From positions 124,001 through 188,000 of the forward strand of contig JBMOOM010000089.1 in NCBI GenBank assembly GCA_049323275.1: a DNA stretch of 64,000 nt, in the 5' to 3' direction. The notes under the pieces are model-generated. The model was not told the DNA's origin. It saw only the letters and a program-made list of their open reading frames with translations, and did no database searches. The position numbers and the translations under genes were made by a program. This document shows, one piece after another, positions 7,123 to 15,394 of this stretch. Each line of letters begins with the position of its first letter. The first letter of the stretch is position 1. The DNA is from Taklimakanibacter sp049323275 (GTDB lineage Bacteria; Pseudomonadota; Alphaproteobacteria; Rhizobiales; Aestuariivirgaceae).

Positions 7123-9780
7123 TCACGGTGCTATGCGCGCGGGCGCATCATCAAAGGAGCCGAGGACCGCGTCATCCCGCGTCCCGGTCCCGAAAATCTT
7201 TCGGATGTTTTCATCCCGGCGCTTCATGGCCTTCTTCTTCTCGGCATCGAGAACGTCAGCGCGCGACGGCGGCGTCGCGTAGAAAGGTTGATGCCACCTC
7301 TCCAGGACGCCGCTCTTGGAATACCACACCTCATAACGCGCCGGCCGACCAGCCTTGACGTCGGTTTCAGTCATGGTGCCGGGCTGCAAATAGACCTCAT
7401 CGGCCGACACGCCCGCCTTGCCGAGCGCTTCCTTGACCTGATCGCGGATATAGCCGTGCGTCCCATCGACGCCGGCCGGGTATGCGATCTCCGGAGGATA
7501 GCGCGTGATCGTCTTCGCGCCGGAGATCGTGAAATCACTCACGCCATAGCGCCGTTTAAACCGTTCGGCAGCGAGCGCGATGCCGAGCGAGGTATCGCCA
7601 GCCGTGTCGAAGATGCTTTCGGCCAGGATATCCCGATACTCGGCCGTCATAGCCGCAGCCTGGGCCGGCGTCTCGCCTAGAGCCGGGTCAGAGCCGAACA
7701 GGCCGGGGTCGAAGACATCCCTGACGTTTGCTTCCGTCGCCTGATCCTCAATGAATTTCCTCACCGGTTCGCTTTCCATGAGAGCCTTGCGCGCGGCGAC
7801 TTTCTCAGGGTCGCGCAGATCAATGAGACGCCGTGCCGCCTGATCGGGCGTCAGGCCCACCTTATTGTTCAGGTGATCGAACATCGTGGCGGCGTCCATG
7901 ATCTCGCGGCCACCATCTCGCCGGCCAAGCGCAGCCGGATCGATGGCGTTCAAATGTCCCGCAAAAGCCGCCGCCCCCGCAACAGCGAGAGCATTACCGC
8001 TTGTCAGAGCGCTCCTGATGTTCGACATGACCGGCGCGGGAACAAGGCCCGTCTGCCTGACGATATCGGAAACCACAGGCTGGATTTGCTCACTTGGCGT
8101 GACCGCCGCCGCTGCTTTCCAAACCGCATCGACCGACTTCCGGCCATCCGCCGAATAGGCATCGACCGCCAGGACGCCGGTCCGGAACGCCTGGACTGCC
8201 GCCTGGGTCTCGCGCAGCTCCTTGTTTTTCTCGTTATAGCTGTTCAGCAACGTGGCCTTGTCGCCGTCATCAAGGATCGGATCATCGAGAATTTCTTGCT
8301 CCGAAATGCTCGCGTCACCGGCCGCAATCCGAAGCCGGTAATTATCATTCACCGCGAGGCGCTGGGCCTTGATCTCCGAGGCCGCTTGCGCGTCATGCTG
8401 GGCGATGCCCCGTTCTGCGATCTCGCGCACCTGTGCCGCAGTGTCGGCAGGAAGGCCGGCAAGGGCCGCAGTCACGCGCGGCGAATACATGGCACCGCCG
8501 CCGCCAGCCTCTCCGCCCATCTTCTTGGCGGCCCAGTCCTTGATATCGGCGACAGTCATCCCGCGAAGGAACGGGTTCGCATCGATCACAGCAGGCGGCA
8601 GAACCGAGGAAACCGACGCGGCATCACCAGCGCCCAGGATGGTCTTCGCGCCACCCGGCCCGAGGAAGTGCGCGAGATAGACATTGCCGGCCGATGCCTG
8701 GAAGCCCGCCATCTGAAGGATCGAAGCATTCTCCTCGGCATACCTTTTCGTCATCTCGCGAGACAGGCCGGCGCTCGACTTCATCTCGATAAGCTCGGCT
8801 CGCGACTTGCCCGCAGCAAGGGTCGGACGATACTTTCTCAGCATCGCAACCCACGTGTCGTCTACAAATTGACCGAGACCCGCCGCAGTGGACCTTGGAT
8901 TGCGGGCCGCAGGATTGCCCCCACTTTCCACGCCAATGATCTTATTGACTACGGCATCAACGGGCTCGACACCGCGCGCCTTCCGAGTCGCGATACCATC
9001 GCGGCCGACCGCATCCCCGGCAGAGCGGGCGACGTCCCGAAGCGTGTTGATGTGATCGACCGTCGAGAACTCTTCACTGTGCTTCGTGATGAATTCCACG
9101 GCCTCAATCGGATCATCCTGCGCAATCCGCAACGCCGTGAGCTTGTTCGCGTCCGAAACGTAATCGGCCTGGATTTGCCTCAGCTTCTCAGGAGCCCAGC
9201 CCATTTTTTCGCCAAGGACGGCCAACTCCTGGAGGCCGGCCTGTAGATATTTCGCCCGCTTCGCGTCATCACCATATGAATTGACGGCCTCTTGCTTCAG
9301 CGCATCGGCCCCATTCGTCGCGGCCTCGACTGTAAAATTCTTCAGCTCGCCCGACCGATGGATCATTCCAGAGCGCCGCGCATCGGTCTCAATCGGATCG
9401 ATTGCCCTATTGAAAAGCTTTTGCTGCGTAGGCGTCAGGCCTGCCGAATGCTTCAGCCGCAACTCCCCCAGCGACTTGCCGAAACCGTCGTAACCATCCA
9501 ACGCGGCCTTGCCCGTCTTGCCGGCGAAACCGTCATCGCCATACATGAGGTTGTCTTTGTCGGCCATGTAGGCATTTCGCGCCGAGCGGGCGATGGTCTC
9601 ATCCTCAATCGCCTGCCGCACCTCGACGGCCTTGCCCACGTCCGCGACGCCTTGGGCTAGAGATTGCATGCCGCGCCCGATGGCAGCGCCGAACGCTTCC
9701 GGCGTGGCGTTGACGTCAATGCCCTGTTGATTGCTCGGCCGAAGCGCGACCGACCGCTGATATTCTGGAACAATAGGCAT
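7123..9780 (-). CDS. Internal virion protein with lytic transglycosylase domain (885 aa)
   Basis: Residues about 276-400 form a soluble lytic transglycosylase (SLT) domain: VNKIIGVESGGNP with catalytic Glu285, then STAAGLGQFVDDTW. Such domains cut peptidoglycan to open a path for DNA entry. The N-terminal 270 residues (VALRPSNQQGIDVNATPEAFG, then alanine-rich helices) and the long C-terminal region have the helical character of phage core proteins. It starts 3 bp after the 86-aa gene and is followed after 7 bp by the 1233-aa protein, so the two are probably made in fixed proportion. In T7 the SLT activity sits on gp16; here it is on the first of the pair. No tail-fibre or lysis motifs are seen. 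Confidence 0.7.
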   Translation of the reverse strand: MPIVPEYQRSVALRPSNQQGIDVNATPEAFGAAIGRGMQSLAQGVADVGKAVEVRQAIEDETIARSARNAYMADKDNLMYGDDGFAGKTGKAALDGYDGFGKSLGELRLKHSAGLTPTQQKLFNRAIDPIETDARRSGMIHRSGELKNFTVEAATNGADALKQEAVNSYGDDAKRAKYLQAGLQELAVLGEKMGWAPEKLRQIQADYVSDANKLTALRIAQDDPIEAVEFITKHSEEFSTVDHINTLRDVARSAGDAVGRDGIATRKARGVEPVDAVVNKIIGVESGGNPAARNPRSTAAGLGQFVDDTWVAMLRKYRPTLAAGKSRAELIEMKSSAGLSREMTKRYAEENASILQMAGFQASAGNVYLAHFLGPGGAKTILGAGDAASVSSVLPPAVIDANPFLRGMTVADIKDWAAKKMGGEAGGGGAMYSPRVTAALAGLPADTAAQVREIAERGIAQHDAQAASEIKAQRLAVNDNYRLRIAAGDASISEQEILDDPILDDGDKATLLNSYNEKNKELRETQAAVQAFRTGVLAVDAYSADGRKSVDAVWKAAAAVTPSEQIQPVVSDIVRQTGLVPAPVMSNIRSALTSGNALAVAGAAAFAGHLNAIDPAALGRRDGGREIMDAATMFDHLNNKVGLTPDQAARRLIDLRDPEKVAARKALMESEPVRKFIEDQATEANVRDVFDPGLFGSDPALGETPAQAAAMTAEYRDILAESIFDTAGDTSLGIALAAERFKRRYGVSDFTISGAKTITRYPPEIAYPAGVDGTHGYIRDQVKEALGKAGVSADEVYLQPGTMTETDVKAGRPARYEVWYSKSGVLERWHQPFYATPPSRADVLDAEKKKAMKRRDENIRKIFGTGTRDDAVLGSFDDAPARIAP

Positions 9781-9783
9781 CGG

Positions 9784-10044
9784 TTATCCTTTGGCTTTGT
9801 TAGCGTCGTGCCGCTCGGCTTCGAACAACGCGTTCTTTGCGGTAGTGCGCGCAAGATCGAGACGAATGCCGACTGTGGAGCCTGATGCAGCCAGGAACGA
9901 CAGGTCGCGCAACTCGTCAGCGGCATGACGATAGAACATGAAGCTCCGAGGATGGCGCGTCGCCGCCGCATAAAGCGCGAGCACGATCCGCTCATCTTCG
10001 TTTTCGGTTTCGGTCAGGGCCGGCATGGTGTCAGTCTGGCTCAT
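9784..10044 (-). CDS. Small phage-type protein, unknown (86 aa)
   Basis: An 86-residue, mostly helical soluble protein (ENEDERIVLALYAAATRHPRS, then HAADELRDLSFLAASGS). Its ATG overlaps the stop of the 31-codon gene upstream in ATGA (10041-10044), and it ends 3 bp before the transglycosylase protein. No recognised domain. The position suggests an accessory to particle assembly or ejection. Confidence 0.7.
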   Translation of the reverse strand: MSQTDTMPALTETENEDERIVLALYAAATRHPRSFMFYRHAADELRDLSFLAASGSTVGIRLDLARTTAKNALFEAERHDANKAKG

Positions 10045-10136
10045 TTTCCCTCAGGCTCCGGTGGTGGTGGCGGTTGAACAACTGGCCGAACGATCGGTCT
10101 GACAATGGGCCTGACCAGATCGCGCGCCAGCGTCAT
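10041..10136 (-). CDS. 31-residue proline-rich microprotein, translationally coupled
   Basis: A minus-strand frame of 31 codons starts in ATGA overlap with the stop of the upstream gene (10133-10136) and ends in ATGA overlap with the start of the downstream gene (10041-10044). The product begins MTLARDLVRPIV, contains a repeated (I/V)VRP motif three times, then a PPPPPEPE run. The exact fit between two coupled genes is strong evidence that it is translated. It is too short to predict a fold; the polyproline and basic repeat suggest a binding or linker peptide. Confidence 0.65.
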   Translation of the reverse strand: MTLARDLVRPIVRPIVRPVVQPPPPPEPEGK

Positions 10137-10744
10137 TTCAGATAGCCACGCCGCTTGGCCTCACCGATGGCGAGCTGGACGAGCTTGCGGTCATTCCCAG
10201 CGCCAGAACGCTCAAGCGTGTCGATGAGGCCGGGCGACACGGTATCGAGATCGGCAATAAGCTGGCGCGCAGCGGCAAGGCTCTTGCCGAGATCGTCGCC
10301 ATACTGATTTTGCAGCTCGGCCATGCTTGACGCTTCGATACTGGCCCGCTCATCCGCCGAGAGGTCGCGCGACATGTATTCATTGACCACGCCAAGCGCA
10401 TTGCTGAAATCCGCTTGCGGCGTCTTGGCCTCGACTAGATCGGCGATGAGACCCGCCTTCCCGGCCGCCAAATAATCGACGTGCTCCTTATCGCCGTCTT
10501 TGATCTTTTCAGCGATCAGGCCGTCAAACCAGGAATGCGTATCGGCATCATCCTCGCGGAACGCCGAGCTGCCCTCGCCATAGAGCGTCTTGGCGAGATC
10601 GTCAGCAGGAGGGGTTTCGCTGCCCTCGCCCTTCCCAGCCAATCGAACGGCAGCGCCAGCGGTCTCCGCTTTGTGCCAATCCGGGACGGGCGAAACGGTC
10701 TCGCCTGTGCCACCGTAGAGAATGCTCAGCGCATCATCAGACAT
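10133..10744 (-). CDS. Phage-type protein, unknown (203 aa)
   Basis: I chose the ATG at 10744 rather than 10762, because it gives an 8-bp overlap with the upstream gene and has GAGGAG about 11 bases before it. The product begins MSDDALSILYGG and repeats a similar LAKTLYGEG near residue 60. It is acidic and helical (EYMSRDLSADERASIEASS) with a basic C-terminal end (GEAKRRGYLK). A scaffold-like or capsid-remodelling role would fit its place between TerS and the ejection proteins, but no family motif is seen. Confidence 0.7.
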   Translation of the reverse strand: MSDDALSILYGGTGETVSPVPDWHKAETAGAAVRLAGKGEGSETPPADDLAKTLYGEGSSAFREDDADTHSWFDGLIAEKIKDGDKEHVDYLAAGKAGLIADLVEAKTPQADFSNALGVVNEYMSRDLSADERASIEASSMAELQNQYGDDLGKSLAAARQLIADLDTVSPGLIDTLERSGAGNDRKLVQLAIGEAKRRGYLK

Positions 10745-11306
10745 GGTCAGCCAGCTCCTCATCCAGGATTACCCATGCTCTTGTCATTGTGCGGACGGTC
10801 TGCGGTTGATGAAGCTTGTCGCCCATACCCCTGATGTCACCAGCAAGGATTGAGAAGACATTTCCCCGCCCGACAACAGAGTCACTGTAGGACAGGCAGG
10901 CCTTCCGCATCAGCCTGCGGATTGCTTCGTTATCCTCACCCATGCTGCTCGTAAGGCGATCAATCTCCGCGACGGCCTTCTCATACGCTTTGGCGTTCGA
11001 CAGAAGGCGGTCGCGCATCGTGCGAGCCTCATTCCAGGCGGCTTGCCTCTCGGCCAAGGCAGCTAGGTCACGCTGATTTTGCTCGCGGTCGAGCGCATGG
11101 ACAAGCGCGGCCAGGAGAGCCTCCCTATCGGCGGCGAACCCCTTGATTTCTTCGTTGAGCTGTTCAGTCTTCGTGATGGCGGCCTTGTCGCCATTCAACG
11201 CCGCGAAGGCGTTAGCGCCAAGCTCGGCTTTCCGCGCCTCAACAACGATATCAAGCGCCTCGATTTTGCGGGAGATGCTATCCGATGTTTCGATTATTGC
11301 AGTCAT
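10737..11306 (-). CDS. Coiled-coil phage-type protein, unknown (189 aa)
   Basis: 189 residues, with residues about 5-130 dominated by charged helical heptads (SDSISRKIEALDIVVEARKAEL, then TEQLNEEIKGFAADREALLAAL and DREQNQRDLAALAERQ). Second gene of the operon, 5 bp after the TerS stop. No recognised domain. A protein of this type beside TerS could assist packaging specificity or oligomerise with it; that is inference from position only. Confidence 0.7.
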   Translation of the reverse strand: MTAIIETSDSISRKIEALDIVVEARKAELGANAFAALNGDKAAITKTEQLNEEIKGFAADREALLAALVHALDREQNQRDLAALAERQAAWNEARTMRDRLLSNAKAYEKAVAEIDRLTSSMGEDNEAIRRLMRKACLSYSDSVVGRGNVFSILAGDIRGMGDKLHQPQTVRTMTRAWVILDEELADHV

Positions 11307-11311
11307 GAAAT

Positions 11312-12142
11312 TCAGCCTTTCAGTTTGAAGGGAGTTTGATGGTTCGGCGCGGCCGGGGCCTCGCCGGGGGTATGGCCGGCAGGATGTGCGGGGCTCGACG
11401 GCGCGTCACAGCTTTCACTGCCGTCACTCTCGGCAACAGTGACGCCCCCGGCCGAGGGAGGAACACCCTCGACCGAGGACGCTTCAGCCTCCGGGAAGCG
11501 AGGCCGATCCTCAAGAATAGAAGGCTCGTCCGGCATATCCGCGTCGATGATGACGCCGGCCGCAATGCGCAGCTTGCGGCTCTTCATGCGCGCCAAGCGA
11601 TCCGCGAGACCGTCAAGACCCTTGTGTTTGATGATTTCCTGGAACGCATTCACGCGGACATGCTTGCCGATCAGCTCCAGGCGGCGGACGCGATCCGACA
11701 AGCGCACCTTGCGGGTATGACCGATGACATTCCCGTCCGCGTCGCGCTCCTCGAACACGTCGATGCCCTGGACCAATCCTTTGCGCCATACAGCCGGCCA
11801 CGTATGGGCCGGTAGGAGCGCACCGGTTTCCTTGTCGAAGATGTCGGCGAGATCGGCCTCAGCCTCAGAGTGAAGGCGTTTAAGCACCCAGTCCGCGTCA
11901 ATCTGAACTCGCTGGCTGCGCTCGCTCTTGGCTGCGTCAATCGCCCGTCTGACAGCCGGCCGCTCCAGGAGCTGGCTCGCAATAAACCTAGAATTACGAA
12001 GAGAATAACCGGCCTTGATGGCGGCTTGCGTCGCATTGGGGTCCAGGAGGATTTCCTCAACAAATCGCCGCTGACGCGCAGTGAGCGGAGCCTCAATGGC
12101 CCGTCGTTCCTTGGGTGTCAGCTTCTTTTTGCGGTCAAGCAT
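11312..12142 (-). CDS. Phage terminase small subunit (TerS, Terminase_2-like)
   Basis: 276 residues. Residues about 20-75 read LTARQRRFVEEILLDPNATQAAIKAGYS followed by RFIASQLLERPAVRRAI, the helix-turn-helix DNA-recognition domain of the Terminase_2 small-subunit family. A central helical part (LKRLHSEAEADLADIFD, RRLELIGKHVRVNAFQEIIK) is usual for these proteins. The last 75 residues are proline- and acid-rich and probably disordered. TerS selects the DNA to be packaged and recruits the large subunit. No TerL gene follows; the next gene is a coiled-coil protein. TerS without TerL is a hallmark of satellites that redirect a helper phage's packaging motor. Confidence 0.85.
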   Translation of the reverse strand: MLDRKKKLTPKERRAIEAPLTARQRRFVEEILLDPNATQAAIKAGYSLRNSRFIASQLLERPAVRRAIDAAKSERSQRVQIDADWVLKRLHSEAEADLADIFDKETGALLPAHTWPAVWRKGLVQGIDVFEERDADGNVIGHTRKVRLSDRVRRLELIGKHVRVNAFQEIIKHKGLDGLADRLARMKSRKLRIAAGVIIDADMPDEPSILEDRPRFPEAEASSVEGVPPSAGGVTVAESDGSESCDAPSSPAHPAGHTPGEAPAAPNHQTPFKLKG

Positions 12143-12405
12143 TTCAGTTCCGAATTAGTCATAAACAATTCGGAAATACGCATGAGTAAGCCGAAAGTCA
12201 CTATGGGTTGCGCATTTCGCAACAATCATCCGCTAACTGATTAATTGCGCCATGTTGATAGATTCGCAACGCATTGCGCTTAAACGCAGGCAACTTCTGC
12301 GTAAATCAGTTGCCGGTAACAGCATCATGTGTTGCGAAGATAACAAGTCTTGATCGCAATGGCCGATCAATGGCAGCGTGACGCCGCCGACAACAGGAGA
12401 TACCC
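12143..12405. promoter_or_regulatory. Divergent regulatory region with repeated GTTGCG/CGCAAC sites
   Basis: The region between the TerS operon (minus) and the 82-aa gene (plus) is relatively AT-rich. It contains a perfect inverted repeat at 12207-12223, GTTGCG-CATTT-CGCAAC, and further half-sites: CGCAAC within TTCGCAACGCATTGCG (about 12263-12278) and TGTTGCGAAG at about 12330. The same palindrome, with one change, lies upstream of the alpA operon at 15671-15687. This is the expected control point of the element. Confidence 0.6.
12207..12223. promoter_or_regulatory. Operator palindrome GTTGCG-N5-CGCAAC
   Basis: A 17-bp perfect inverted repeat with 6-bp arms, 65 bp upstream of the TerS start. 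It matches the palindrome at 15671-15687 in 15 of 17 positions. It probably binds the element's master regulator (AlpA-like protein) or a helper-phage protein. Confidence 0.6.
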
Positions 12406-12654
12406 ATGGCCGATACCACTCGCATTCGCACTATCCTAGCCACGGCCGAGCACGACACCGAACGCAGCGACCTCTTCCTCCTCAGCCAAGGCCGCATGCT
12501 TGACCTTGCCATCGCTGTCAGGGCCAAACCCTGGATCACGGCCGGGATCGCCGACGTGATCCTTTGCAGCCGAGCCCGCACCGTCGCCGGCCATGCCATC
12601 CAAGCCGCCGCCCGCGAATGGCGCGAATGGATCGCAGAGCGTGCGACCGTTTAA
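12406..12654 (+). CDS. Small element-encoded protein, unknown (82 aa)
   Basis: An 82-residue protein preceded by CAGGAG 7 bases before the ATG. It begins MADTTRIRTILATAEHD and is helical, ending in REWREWIAERATV. It is transcribed opposite to the TerS operon and to the replication genes, the orientation often used for regulators or anti-repressors in phage-like elements. No helix-turn-helix is obvious and no family is recognised. Confidence 0.6.
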   Translation: MADTTRIRTILATAEHDTERSDLFLLSQGRMLDLAIAVRAKPWITAGIADVILCSRARTVAGHAIQAAAREWREWIAERATV

Positions 12655-12816
12655 ACCCAACCGATTTGCGGACTCACCAGCGGCCGATTTCCCGGAGGGG
12701 CTTGATATGCCTGCCGGCCCGAGATCGCCGCCAGCGCGCGGCCCCGGCTCACTGTGGGTTTGCCTGGAGTTGCGCGCGCTGACAGTGTGAGTATGCTCCA
12801 GCCGGGAGGGTACACC

Positions 12817-13074
12817 ATGAAAGACCTATTCGTTTTAGCTTCCCCACTCATCCTAGCCCTGACCCTGGGCGTCGCCGTCGCCGGTCTCAATATGCCGGCA
12901 TGGGCGCGATGGCCGCTCGCCGCGTTGGCCGGTCTCCTCGCTTGCGCTGGCAGCGCGTGGCTAACGCTCCAGGCCTGGGGCATGCCGTTTTCAATGGCGC
13001 TCTGGCCGGTCACGGTCCCGATCACCTTCCTTGCGATGTTCTTTGCCCGCCGCAAGCGCCGCGCCACACAGTAA
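12817..13074 (+). CDS. Small membrane protein, three hydrophobic segments (85 aa)
   Basis: I chose the ATG at 12817, which has GGGAGGG just upstream; an in-frame upstream start at 12754 lacks a site. The 85-residue product has three hydrophobic segments (LFVLASPLILALTLGVAVAG; WPLAALAGLLACAGSAWLTL; LWPVTVPITFLAMFF) and a basic tail RRKRRATQ. Size, helix number and tail resemble class I holins, but no endolysin accompanies it. It could also be a superinfection-exclusion or toxin-like membrane protein. It lies directly before the iteron region. Confidence 0.6.
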   Translation: MKDLFVLASPLILALTLGVAVAGLNMPAWARWPLAALAGLLACAGSAWLTLQAWGMPFSMALWPVTVPITFLAMFFARRKRRATQ

Positions 13075-13167
13075 CTCAACTCTACCATCCGGCTCCGGTG
13101 TCGAGTTTTGTCGAGTTTGCAGCGACCAACATCACCCGGCCGCCTCCGGCCAGTCCCGATGCCCGAT

Positions 13168-13423
13168 GCTACCGCTACCGGTTCCTGCTACCGCAACCGG
13201 TAGCGGGTTAAGCATCTGATCCCGCGTCCATTTTTGTCTGTCTGCTACCGCTACCGCCATTTTCCCCTAAACTAGCGGTATCCCCTCTACATCTCTGAAT
13301 TTCAGCATCCAGATACTTTCAACTATTTCACCGGTAGCAGCGGTAGCAGCAGGGACTATCAAATAGATATCAATCGGTTACGCTGCTACCGCTAACCGGT
13401 AGCAGATCAGTTGCACCGGTAGC
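13168..13423. repeat. Iteron cluster, probable replication origin of the element
   Basis: Eleven copies of the 7-mer GCTACCG or its complement CGGTAGC lie within 256 bp: starts at 13168, 13174, 13187, 13244, 13250 and 13385 (direct) and 13198, 13332, 13341, 13397 and 13417 (inverted). They form a left group (13168-13256) and a right group (13332-13423) around a more AT-rich stretch (13280-13331). The cluster lies within the 400-bp non-coding gap (13075-13475) at the 3' end of the VapE helicase gene. Iterons flanking an AT-rich core next to the replication gene is the layout of satellite origins such as those of SaPIs. Confidence 0.72.
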
Positions 13424-13475
13424 AGGATCGCCAAACAAATGCCCCCGATGCGAAAAGATCAGGGGCCAGCGCTGG

Positions 13476-14888
13476 CTAGGGCAAATCCTCGAAGCGAATT
13501 GTTGATCGTTGAAGGCCCTCACTAGGCGACCACCATTCGGCCTCATGAAGATCGCCCCGGACAAATGCCTTAACGCTTCTCCCATTGTACCGGAGGACTT
13601 TCGTTTCAGGATCGAAATTGAGCCCGGCCATCGCCTTCCTGAGGGCCGTGCGGCTAGCCGGGGTGATCCTATTGACATCATCGGGCTTGATGCCAACCAA
13701 AGCCCATGCGTCAGCGGCGACGATTTTTACCGGCCCCTCAGGGACCTTACCAACCAGCAGATCATAATACGCCCCCCGATCCATGACGGTTTTGGCCACG
13801 GTAGCTGCCGCTGTCTTCAGCTCCGGAGTGTCGAGCCAGAGCCTTTCGCCCATCTCGGCGACCACCGCTTCCGCCCAGAGCTGATCTCGAGCGGCCATCA
13901 GGCCGGCAACGTCGAGAGCGCTGACACGCACAACCCACCATCGCCGGTTTCCTGTGGGGTCGCTCAAGAACTCAGCTTCGTTGGTGGTCCCGAACAGGAC
14001 GATTTGCCGTGGCTTCGTTACAGCAAAGCGGCCATAGGCGGGACGCGCCCGATCCTCAACGGTGGTGATGAACGACTTGACGGCGTTCGCTTCGCGCCTG
14101 CCTAGTCCGTCCAACTCGGCAAGCTCGGCAATCCAAGCGCCCGAGGTTTTCTCAATTGTCTCTTTCGCCTCAGTCCCTACCTTCACTTGATCCGTGAACC
14201 AGCGATCATCGTGGCATAGCGCCCTGATCAATGAGGATTTCCCCAAATCCTGCGCACCCTGGAGCACCAGGATATGGTCAAACTTGCACCCCGGTTGCTT
14301 CACGCGGCGCACGGCGGCGCACAATGTTTTCCGCGAGAATGCCCGGTTCAATTCAGTGTCGTCAGCTCCGGCATAATTGATCAGCCAAGTGTCAAGCCTC
14401 TTGATGCCGTCCCACTCCAAAGCGTCCAGGTACTCTATGACAGGGTGGTAAGCATTGCGCTCGGCGATCAGCGCAACGGCATCGGCGATCCTATCCTTTG
14501 CCGGCTCCTTGCCGTTCGAGGCATATTCTAACTTGAAGCGCACTTCGGCCAGCCGCTCATCGCTCATCGGAATGACGCCATTGGGCAGATGAATTTCCAT
14601 CTCGCCTGAAAGCTGATTGCGCCGCACCCACCAAGAGAGGCCCCTAAGCCACCCCTCAAGCTCCATGTCGAAAGAGGCGATGCGCATAATCTGGCCGCGC
14701 GCCAACGGGGCAGCGTCATCTTGGGTCGGAACGACCGCGCCGGGTGGCGGCCCATCGGCAGGTGGAGAAGTGTCGAGATTCGCAATTACATCGGCATAAG
14801 CGTCAAGCGGGAGCGCTTCCCGTTCGTCGCCAGCCGGCGTTGAGCCGACCGGCATTGAGCGATGGTAATTCAAATCAGACCCCGTCAA
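13476..14888 (-). CDS. VapE-type (virulence-associated E) replicative helicase
   Basis: 470 residues. Walker A is at 210-220 (QGAQDLGKSSL), a Walker B-like AWIAELAELDGL lies near 251-262, and the motif FGTTNEAEFLSDPTGNRRWW at about 299-318 is diagnostic of the VapE/VirE superfamily 3-like ATPases found in satellites and prophages. The first 65 residues are acidic and proline-rich and not a complete primase domain. It likely initiates or drives element replication from the neighbouring iterons. It overlaps the 169-aa gene by 4 bp (ATGA). Confidence 0.85.
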   Translation of the reverse strand: MTGSDLNYHRSMPVGSTPAGDEREALPLDAYADVIANLDTSPPADGPPPGAVVPTQDDAAPLARGQIMRIASFDMELEGWLRGLSWWVRRNQLSGEMEIHLPNGVIPMSDERLAEVRFKLEYASNGKEPAKDRIADAVALIAERNAYHPVIEYLDALEWDGIKRLDTWLINYAGADDTELNRAFSRKTLCAAVRRVKQPGCKFDHILVLQGAQDLGKSSLIRALCHDDRWFTDQVKVGTEAKETIEKTSGAWIAELAELDGLGRREANAVKSFITTVEDRARPAYGRFAVTKPRQIVLFGTTNEAEFLSDPTGNRRWWVVRVSALDVAGLMAARDQLWAEAVVAEMGERLWLDTPELKTAAATVAKTVMDRGAYYDLLVGKVPEGPVKIVAADAWALVGIKPDDVNRITPASRTALRKAMAGLNFDPETKVLRYNGRSVKAFVRGDLHEAEWWSPSEGLQRSTIRFEDLP

Positions 14889-15394
14889 ATCGGATCGGTG
14901 TCGTCGGGTTCGTCAGCGGGAACAGGCTCGCCTATCCGGCGCTGCCACCCATCGGCCGGAACTGGGTCAGGATCGTTCGGCCCCAGTGAGGTGACAGCGG
15001 CGGGTCGAAGTTCGAGGTACCTCTTCTCCAGCGCTTTAACATATTCATCCACACGGCAGACATACCCAACGAGACGATTAAGTACGTCGCCCTCATTGTA
15101 AGAAGCGGGCTCAGTCAGCAGCGTACCGACCGGATCGGGAAGCATTGGGCGCTCACCCGAATAGGGCAATACAGCGTCACCAAGCATGCGGACTAAACGA
15201 AGGTCAACGGGGATCAGGTATCCATAATGGACGATCAGTTTTCCCCGCTCATCTTCCTTGAGCGGTTTGAAGTACAGCGCCACCATGCGCTTGCCGAGGG
15301 CTTCAAGTTGCGAATGATGAAGCGGGCGACGCCAATCGCCGCCCACGGTGGGTGGAAACTTGGGGGTGAAGTCTAACATGTGTGAATTGCTCAT
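14885..15394 (-). CDS. Unknown protein between AlpA and VapE (169 aa)
   Basis: 169 residues, ATGA-coupled on both sides (15391-15394 and 14885-14888). It contains HSQLEALGKRMVALYFKPL and YEKRYLEL-like helical sections, and ends in an acidic, proline-rich tail (VPADEPDDTDPI). No recognised domain. Its fixed place before the helicase suggests a replication accessory (primase or loader substitute), but the sequence alone does not show this. Confidence 0.65.
   Translation of the reverse strand: MSNSHMLDFTPKFPPTVGGDWRRPLHHSQLEALGKRMVALYFKPLKEDERGKLIVHYGYLIPVDLRLVRMLGDAVLPYSGERPMLPDPVGTLLTEPASYNEGDVLNRLVGYVCRVDEYVKALEKRYLELRPAAVTSLGPNDPDPVPADGWQRRIGEPVPADEPDDTDPI

Noticed and set aside
13168..13423. 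CRISPR array
   Set aside because: The repeats are only 7 bp, occur in both orientations and are irregularly spaced; no cas genes are present. An origin is the better reading.
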